From positions 27,973 through 33,804 of the forward strand of contig DBCZ01000060.1 of NCBI GenBank assembly GCA_002293315.1: 5,832 bases of DNA, read 5' to 3'. Numbering within the stretch: the first letter of the stretch is position 1; every line of letters begins with the position of its first letter. Source of the stretch: Ruminococcaceae bacterium UBA945. GTDB lineage: Bacteria > Bacillota > Clostridia > Oscillospirales > Acutalibacteraceae. The notes under the pieces are model-generated. The model was not told the DNA's origin. It worked only from the letters and a program-made list of their open reading frames with translations, and did not search any database. Shown one piece after another: positions 1 to 4,370 of this stretch. The translations under genes were made by a program, and so were the position numbers.

Positions 1-648
1 GGCTATGACGAGGGCGGGCAGCTTACAGAGGCCATCAGGAGAAAGCCGTATTCCGTGGTGCTTTTCGATGAAATTGAAAAGGCTCACCCGGACATCTTCA
101 ATATCCTCCTTCAAATTCTCGAGGATGGTAGGCTCACAGACGCACAGGGCAAGGTTGTGGATTTCAAAAATGCCGTAATCATTATGACGTCAAATGTCGG
201 TGCAAGGCTTATCACAGACAAGCAGACGAGCCTCGGCTTCGCGGAGAGCGGAGATAATGCCGAAAAAGACTTTGAGAAGACGAAGGAGCTTGTTACTGGT
301 GAACTGAAATCCCTCTTCAAGCCGGAATTTCTCAACCGCGTGGACGATATAATCGTGTTTCATAAGCTCACGAAGGAAGACACCGTGAGAATTGCGGAGA
401 ATATGCTCGGAAACCTCAGAAACAGGCTGACAGACATGGACATAACGATAGAGTTCAGTAAGGATGCCGTGGATGCCATTGCTGACAAGGGCTATGACGC
501 GAGCTATGGCGCAAGACCGCTCAGAAGAGTTATACAGAGCGATATTGAAGACATGGTTTCGGAGAAGATTCTTGAGGGCAATGTGAAGGCCGAAAAGAAA
601 TATGAGATAGATTTCTCCGAAAAGGAATTTGCAATCAAGGAAGCATAA
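1..648 (+). CDS. clpC: ClpC-type ATP-dependent Clp protease ATP-binding subunit (3' part, 5' end outside window)
   Basis: This is the C-terminal 215 codons of a Hsp100/Clp unfoldase, which uses ATP to unfold proteins and thread them into the ClpP protease in the cytoplasm. The frame is open from base 1, so the gene begins upstream; GTG at 55 is internal. Visible in order, numbered from the first codon here: the end of the pore-loop region (GYDEGGQLTEA), Walker B VVLFDE at 19-24, sensor 1 MTSN at 62-65, arginine-finger region PEFLNR ending at R113, the D2 small domain, and sensor 2 GARPLRR starting at 170. LGF at 78-80 aligns with the ClpP-docking tripeptide (VGF in Bacillus ClpC), a loop absent from ClpB; this separates ClpC from ClpB. 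ClpE is a less likely alternative. The protein ends with TAA shortly after the D2 domain, as is usual for ClpC. The N-terminal domain, D1 and M-domain cannot be seen, and neither can its promoter or CtsR control. Confidence 0.93.
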   Translation, partial: GYDEGGQLTEAIRRKPYSVVLFDEIEKAHPDIFNILLQILEDGRLTDAQGKVVDFKNAVIIMTSNVGARLITDKQTSLGFAESGDNAEKDFEKTKELVTGELKSLFKPEFLNRVDDIIVFHKLTKEDTVRIAENMLGNLRNRLTDMDITIEFSKDAVDAIADKGYDASYGARPLRRVIQSDIEDMVSEKILEGNVKAEKKYEIDFSEKEFAIKEA

Positions 649-670
649 ATTTTTATTTGCTAAGGAATTT

Positions 671-702
671 GTCATACTTTTTATATGAATAAATAATATG
701 AC
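671..702. repeat. 32-bp imperfect AT-rich palindrome
   Basis: The outer arms GTCATA (671-676) and TATGAC (697-702) are exact inverted repeats. The inner arms TTTAT (680-684) and ATAAA (689-693) are as well, around a 4-base ATGA loop at 685-688. In all, 12 of 14 possible pairs match; the mismatches are 679/694 and 677/696. It sits immediately before the GGAG ribosome binding site at 704-707 and overlaps A/T-rich promoter-like sequence (TTGTCA at 669-674, TAATAT at 694-699, spacer 19, poor). It could be an operator, a weak hairpin, or the edge of a degraded insertion. The symmetry is directly seen; a role is not shown. Confidence 0.5.
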
Positions 703-715
703 TGGAGAAAAAGTA

Positions 716-766
716 ATGAAAATTCATATTAAAATGCTTCTTACAGCATTGTGCATTCGATACTAA
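716..766 (+). CDS. Possible 16-aa small peptide or lipoprotein-gene relic
   Basis: ATG at 716 follows a good ribosome binding site (GGAG at 704-707, 8-nt spacing) and opens a 16-codon frame, MKIHIKMLLTALCIRY, ending in TAA at 764-766. The first 13 residues have a basic start, a short hydrophobic run and a cysteine, like the start of an exported or lipoprotein signal, though the residue before the cysteine (Leu) fits the lipobox poorly. In the +1 frame the reading continues from 753 as AFDTNDSTAKMK to a TAA at 789-791. A single indel near 752-755 could therefore have broken a slightly longer frame. It may be a real micropeptide, a decayed gene, or chance. No family is recognised. Confidence 0.22.
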   Translation: MKIHIKMLLTALCIRY

Positions 767-798
767 TGATTCTACTGCAAAAATGAAGTAAAGCAAGC

Positions 799-826
799 AA
801 AAGGCTAACATAACTGTTAGCCTTTT
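799..826. terminator. Bidirectional intrinsic terminator between convergent genes
   Basis: A perfect 12-bp stem, AAAAGGCTAACA (799-810) and TGTTAGCCTTTT (815-826), closes on a 4-nt loop TAAC (811-814). Rightward transcripts from clpC end in TTTT followed by a T-rich stretch (TTGTTATTCT). Leftward transcripts end in TTTT followed by a pyrimidine-rich stretch (GCTTGCTTTACTTC). The hairpin lies 17 nt past the stop codon of the oxidoreductase at 844 and 150 nt past the clpC stop, so it fits the minus-strand operon most closely while also able to stop clpC read-through. The stem has five G/C pairs or fewer, so efficiency may be moderate. Confidence 0.85.
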
Positions 827-843
827 GTCATTGTTATTCTAAA

Positions 844-1815
844 TCAGAAATTATAAGCTTTGCCTGTGTTTGTCGCCTCATAGGCGCCGACCATAAATTT
901 CGTGAGCAGCAGTGCTTCATCAAGACCATACGGAGCTTGGGTATTATCCGTAACGGCATCAATCCACTGATTGACCGGTAACGGCATAGGTGAGGGCAGG
1001 TTTTCCATCGTCACCCACTTGCCGTCCGTATCCGCTCGGCTTGAATACTCCACTGTGTTGTTGTGGACAAGTACAGCACCCTCAGTTCCGCTGATTTCAA
1101 TTGTATACGGATTTCCCTCGCTTACAAAGCCGGTTTCCGAAACCGCGATGACGCCGTCGCCGAAATCAAACAGCGACACGGCGTTGTCTTCCACGGCTCT
1201 GCCTGTCACCTTGGTGAACACGGAAACAATTGACTTCGGCTCACCTAAAAACCAGCCGAGAAGATACATCGGATGTGCGCCTAAATCCATCATTGCGCCG
1301 CCGCCGGTTTCAGCTGCGTCATAAAAGGTTTCAGGCAGCCAGTTGGCGGTGCTGCCGTTATGAACGTTGCGTACCCTTGCGTAAGTTATCTTGCCCAGCT
1401 TGCCGTCGTCCATGAGCTTTTTGGCGGCTCTGACGGTGGGGAAGGTCTTGTGAGGGAATGAGATTGTGAATTTGCCGGCGCTTGATTTAATCGCATCGGC
1501 GATAATATTTGCGTCTGTGTTTGTTGTGGCGATAACCTTCTCGGTGAAGATGTTCTTGCCGGCCTTTGCGCAAGCGGGTATCACCTTGATGTGCTCCGTC
1601 GTTGCCGTGGTAATTTGAACACTGTCGATTGAGGCGTCATTCAAAATGTCGTCAAGGCTTTCCATAAATGGAATGCCCATCTTCTCAGCAAAGGCCTTGC
1701 CGCGCTCGGCATTTGAATCCCAGCAGCAGGCAAGCTCAGACTTCGGGTTCGCCTGAATCGCCTCCGCATACTCCAGCGTGTGCACGTGCCATGTCCCAAT
1801 AACCGCTACCTTCAT
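844..1815 (-). CDS. Gfo/Idh/MocA-family oxidoreductase with atypical nucleotide-binding motif
   Basis: This 323-aa protein is a probable cytoplasmic NAD(P)-dependent dehydrogenase acting on a sugar, sugar acid or cyclitol; the substrate cannot be read from sequence. The N-terminal Rossmann half begins MKVAVIGTWHVH, where family members usually show a GxGxxG-like glycine pattern; only the first glycine is kept, and two histidines follow. The usual EKP motif is EKV at 92-94, which keeps the candidate catalytic lysine K93 but loses the proline. The C-terminal half shows the classic GGGAMMDLGAH at 171-181, with D177 and H181 in the expected active-site positions. Length is normal for the smaller members of the family. 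The start is set by AGGAGG at 1824-1829, 8 nt before ATG. It is the last gene of the three-gene minus operon, 17 nt after the kinase, and ends just before the hairpin at 799-826. The co-transcribed sugar kinase supports a carbohydrate role by inference. Confidence 0.9.
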   Translation of the reverse strand: MKVAVIGTWHVHTLEYAEAIQANPKSELACCWDSNAERGKAFAEKMGIPFMESLDDILNDASIDSVQITTATTEHIKVIPACAKAGKNIFTEKVIATTNTDANIIADAIKSSAGKFTISFPHKTFPTVRAAKKLMDDGKLGKITYARVRNVHNGSTANWLPETFYDAAETGGGAMMDLGAHPMYLLGWFLGEPKSIVSVFTKVTGRAVEDNAVSLFDFGDGVIAVSETGFVSEGNPYTIEISGTEGAVLVHNNTVEYSSRADTDGKWVTMENLPSPMPLPVNQWIDAVTDNTQAPYGLDEALLLTKFMVGAYEATNTGKAYNF

Positions 1816-1832
1816 GATAATTTCCTCCTGAT

Positions 1833-2912
1833 TTACGCATATTTCTTTATTAAATTGAGCATCTGCTCTTTATGCCTTTCCATGTCCGCCGCAAGCTTGA
1901 ACTGATTCCTCGCCCTCACCAAATTATGCTCAGGGTATGCCGTTTTGAAGTAAACATCGCCGTTGAGATAATCGGAGAGAAATCTCATGCCGACCTCAAG
2001 CGTCATCATAATTGCGCCGTCCGGAAGAGTCAGAATCTCATTTTCAGTCAGCGATCCTTTTGCCGCGCGCAGGAAGCCGTGTGAATAGGCTTCGAAGAAT
2101 TCTATGTTGAAGTTCACCTTAGAAAGGTCTGCTTCATCTTCGGCGGCGGTGGTTGCAGCGGCACGAATGGAATCGCCGAAATCAAACGCCACAAGCCCGG
2201 GCATGACCGTATCCAAATCAATAACGCATACGGCTTTGCCTGTCATATCATCAATTAAAATATTGCTTAGCTTGGTGTCGTTATGCGTTACGCGCAAGGG
2301 CAGCTCCGAGTTTTTCAGCATATCCATTAGCAAAAAGCAATATTCTTCCCGCGCCTTTGCGAAGCTAATTTCTTCCGCAACGCCCTCTAGGCGCCCTGCG
2401 GCGTCATTCTTGACTGCCTCCATGAGCTGTTTGTATCTCACAGGTGTGTTATGAAAGTCCTTAATTATCTCGTGCAGGTCAGAAGCAGGGAAATCATCAA
2501 GCATCCTTTGGAGTTTCCCGAAGGCGAAGCCCGCCTCTTCAAGGATTTCAGATCCGCTTATCGTCTCGTGGGCCGTCGTGCCGTCGATATAGAGCGTTGC
2601 GCGCCAGAGCTTGCTTTCAGAATCGAAAAAGAAGCTTTTGCCGTCCTCGGTTTTGATTATCGTCACAGTCTCTCTGTCGGGATTTCCGCCCGCCAAAAGA
2701 ATCTTTTCGCGCAGGAAGCCCGTCACCTTTACCATGTTGTCGATTATATCGGCGGGGTTCGGGAAAACATAGGAATTCAGCCGCTGCACAACGATTCGCT
2801 TGGCGCCGGAATCAATATAAAACGTATCATTTATGTGCCCGCCCGAATGAGGCGTAACGATTGAATCCTCACTCAAGCCATAGGCTTTCAGAACTTCTTT
2901 TACAGTTTCCAT
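1833..2912 (-). CDS. NahK-like phosphotransferase (probable anomeric sugar / N-acetylhexosamine kinase)
   Basis: This 359-aa protein belongs to the aminoglycoside phosphotransferase/choline-kinase-like fold. It resembles N-acetylhexosamine 1-kinase (NahK/LnpB) of bifidobacteria, which phosphorylates GlcNAc or GalNAc at C1 in the lacto-N-biose/galacto-N-biose pathway and is about the same length. Visible landmarks are the N-lobe segment GGHINDTFY (24-32), VVQRLN (41-46), the catalytic loop HNDTKLSN (210-217, with D212 as candidate base), the metal-binding IDLDTVMPG (231-239), FDFGDSIR (243-250) and the C-terminal RFLSDYLNGDVYFK (310-323). Relatives are often misnamed mucin desulfatase or aminoglycoside phosphotransferase; antibiotic resistance is not indicated. 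The start has AGAGG about 6 nt upstream. It lies 9 nt after the membrane sensor-like gene and 17 nt before the oxidoreductase. No lacto-N-biose phosphorylase or uridylyltransferase is in the window, so the true substrate remains open; another hexose or aminosugar is possible. Confidence 0.82.
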   Translation of the reverse strand: METVKEVLKAYGLSEDSIVTPHSGGHINDTFYIDSGAKRIVVQRLNSYVFPNPADIIDNMVKVTGFLREKILLAGGNPDRETVTIIKTEDGKSFFFDSESKLWRATLYIDGTTAHETISGSEILEEAGFAFGKLQRMLDDFPASDLHEIIKDFHNTPVRYKQLMEAVKNDAAGRLEGVAEEISFAKAREEYCFLLMDMLKNSELPLRVTHNDTKLSNILIDDMTGKAVCVIDLDTVMPGLVAFDFGDSIRAAATTAAEDEADLSKVNFNIEFFEAYSHGFLRAAKGSLTENEILTLPDGAIMMTLEVGMRFLSDYLNGDVYFKTAYPEHNLVRARNQFKLAADMERHKEQMLNLIKKYA

Positions 2913-2921
2913 TATGACCTC

Positions 2922-4223
2922 TCAGCAGTTTATTGTGACACTGATAATAACCGTACCGCCGGAATTTACGGTTTTGAGCTTTCCGCTGTATCTGTTCACG
3001 ATGTCAACGGTGTTCTTTAGCTCTGGGTATTTTTCGCCTTCTGCGGCATCGGAGAGAAGATAATTCAAAATATCCGAAAAATTCTTACCTTTCAGCTTGA
3101 ATTTTTTCTCATCACGCTTCTCATTTGAGGAAAACGCGGCTTCAAAGGTAAGCGTTTCGCCTGTTGGCACTACCGTATAGCTCACTCTTTTGCTTCCGTC
3201 AGCCTCTGCGGCCTCTTTGCAGGCATTTTGCAGCAGCTCGTCCGTTATCACACAGATTTCCGAGGTTCTCATGGCGGCATTCGCCACATTGGCATGGCTG
3301 GAGAAGCTAAGACCTATTTGCTCTGCCCGGAGCGCGTTCATTGCGATTACCGAGCTGACATACGGATTATCTGAGTATACCTCCAGCGTCGGGTTCTTAT
3401 CAGAGTTGAGCAAAATGTTGCTTATATACTGGCGCGCCTTTGAGGTCTCTCCATTGCTAATCATTTGGTCGATGGAATTCATCGCGCTGTCATATGAGGC
3501 TTTAACCGAGCGCGTCGTCTGCACATAGGTGAGTATGTCGGAAAATCTGGCGGACTCAGACGAAAGGAACTTCTCATAATTATCCTCATCAAGTGAAAGC
3601 TCTTTGAATCTGGCTGCTTTATAGACCGAGCGGAAGGAGAAGAAAATGATGAAATAGAAGAAAAATGAAGCTATAATTCTGCCAAAATGCGGGAAGTCAG
3701 GGAAAAGAAAATCAAATGAGCCATATGAAAGCAGAAGCGGTGCGAACTGAATAATTGATATACCGATTATGAAAAAGTTAATATCGCGCAGCTTGAAATA
3801 ACTGAAGGGCTTGTAAAGAAGCAAGCCGGAAAGAAGTGTGAATAAAACGGTTACTGCGACGGAAAAGATACCGGAGAAGAGCCCTGCCGCCTTAAACGGC
3901 ATAATACCGAGCATCAGCTCTGTGAAGAGAAGCGAAAAGGTGAAATTGGAAACGCAGAGTATCGCGAGGAAAAGTTTTTGTATGACATTATTTCTGAAAA
4001 CAAACAGCGAAACAATGAAAAGCAGAAGCGCATTTGCGGCCACGGCCATCGTGTCGCCAAGAAGCGCGTCTTCGAAAAACCCCTTCACTATACTTGATGC
4101 CACGAGTGAAAGGATATATGTGATTACAGAGGCTGCTGCTGTTGTAATGAAGCGAAATCTATCATACAACAGACAAAGGAATAACAGCGTGTTACACAGA
4201 AGTGTGACAGGAAGATATACCAT
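2922..4223 (-). CDS. Seven-segment membrane protein with degenerate GHKL histidine-kinase-like domain (putative pseudokinase sensor)
   Basis: The 433-aa protein has an N-terminal membrane half with about seven hydrophobic segments, near residues 3-20, 25-49, 58-76, 80-106, 112-137, 148-170 and 183-200. A cytoplasmic linker-like helix follows at about 205-275, then a GHKL ATPase-like domain at about 280-433. The overall plan resembles AgrC-type sensor kinases. NPYVSSVIAMNALRAEQIGL (286-305) matches the start of the GHKL fold, and DELLQNACKEAA (328-339) is a recognisable N-box with N333. PELKNTVDIVNRYSGKLK (400-417) matches the last helix and strand of the fold but lacks the GxGLGL glycines. 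The dimerisation segment, TTRSVKASYDSAM (236-248), has no histidine where relatives carry RHD; the only histidines in the protein are H179 and H310. It may therefore not autophosphorylate. The start is supported by GGAGGG at 4229-4234. It is first in the operon, with a promoter about 30 bp upstream. No response regulator is adjacent. Confidence 0.78.
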   Translation of the reverse strand: MVYLPVTLLCNTLLFLCLLYDRFRFITTAAASVITYILSLVASSIVKGFFEDALLGDTMAVAANALLLFIVSLFVFRNNVIQKLFLAILCVSNFTFSLLFTELMLGIMPFKAAGLFSGIFSVAVTVLFTLLSGLLLYKPFSYFKLRDINFFIIGISIIQFAPLLLSYGSFDFLFPDFPHFGRIIASFFFYFIIFFSFRSVYKAARFKELSLDEDNYEKFLSSESARFSDILTYVQTTRSVKASYDSAMNSIDQMISNGETSKARQYISNILLNSDKNPTLEVYSDNPYVSSVIAMNALRAEQIGLSFSSHANVANAAMRTSEICVITDELLQNACKEAAEADGSKRVSYTVVPTGETLTFEAAFSSNEKRDEKKFKLKGKNFSDILNYLLSDAAEGEKYPELKNTVDIVNRYSGKLKTVNSGGTVIISVTINC

Positions 4224-4251
4224 ATAATCCCTCCATACCGAGTTTAGAGTT

Positions 4252-4281
4252 ATTATAACACATTAAATGCACCACTTACAA
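4252..4281 (-). promoter_or_regulatory. Sigma-A-like promoter of the minus-strand operon
   Basis: Read on the minus strand, the -35 box TTGTAA (4276-4281) is followed by an 18-bp spacer and a perfect -10 box TATAAT (4252-4257), with TGT directly before it forming an extended -10. Transcription would begin near 4245, giving a leader of about 20 nt before the ATG at 4223 that includes the GGAGGG ribosome binding site. The spacer contains the small palindrome CATTAAATG at 4261-4269, which might be a repressor contact but is short enough to be chance. This is the only strong promoter seen for the three genes. Confidence 0.7.
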
Positions 4282-4314
4282 GAATATTACTTTAATTATC
4301 CGGATTTTCAAAGA

Positions 4315-4343
4315 TTGATAGTCACCATGCTTTGTGATAGAAT
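4315..4343 (+). promoter_or_regulatory. Sigma-A-like promoter of malQ
   Basis: The -35 box TTGATA (4315-4320) is one mismatch from consensus. A 17-bp spacer separates it from the -10 box TAGAAT (4338-4343), also one mismatch from consensus, with TGA before it giving an extended -10. Transcription would begin near 4350, so the leader is about 20 nt and carries AAAGGAG at 4357-4363. The promoter is divergent from the one at 4252-4281; their -35 boxes are separated by 33 bp, which holds the 8-bp palindrome ATCCGGAT at 4298-4305. Confidence 0.72.
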
Positions 4344-4354
4344 AAAGCTATCAA
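4315..4354. promoter_or_regulatory. Possible operator: inverted repeat TTGATAG / CTATCAA across the malQ promoter
   Basis: TTGATAG (4315-4321) and CTATCAA (4348-4354) are exact 7-bp inverted repeats whose centres are 33 bp apart, about three helical turns. One arm covers the -35 box and the other the expected transcription start, a placement that would suit a repressor binding both sites on one face. A smaller inverted pair, TCAC (4322-4325) and GTGA (4334-4337), lies between them. One arm necessarily overlaps a promoter hexamer, so chance similarity cannot be excluded, and no known operator consensus is recognised. Confidence 0.3.
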
Positions 4355-4370
4355 GTAAAGGAGCAAAACT

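Noticed and set aside
622..671. 10-bp direct repeat AAGGAATTTG at 622-631 and 662-671, across the clpC stop codon
   Set aside because: A single short repeat in AT-rich sequence with no flanking similarity; not enough to claim a duplication or attachment site.
190..675. 161-codon minus-strand open frame opposite clpC
   Set aside because: It lies almost wholly antisense to a clearly conserved clpC coding region, has no recognisable family or good ribosome binding site, and is best explained as a shadow frame.
2451..2864. 137-codon plus-strand open frame opposite the NahK-like kinase
   Set aside because: The opposite strand encodes conserved kinase motifs throughout; the plus-strand product has no recognisable domain.
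1833..2912. Antibiotic-resistance aminoglycoside phosphotransferase
   Set aside because: The fold is shared, but the specific motifs and length match NahK-like sugar kinases, and the operon context is metabolic.
4224..4370. Catabolite-responsive element (cre) in the divergent region
   Set aside because: No sequence close to the TGWAANCGNTNWCA pattern was found on either strand of the gap.
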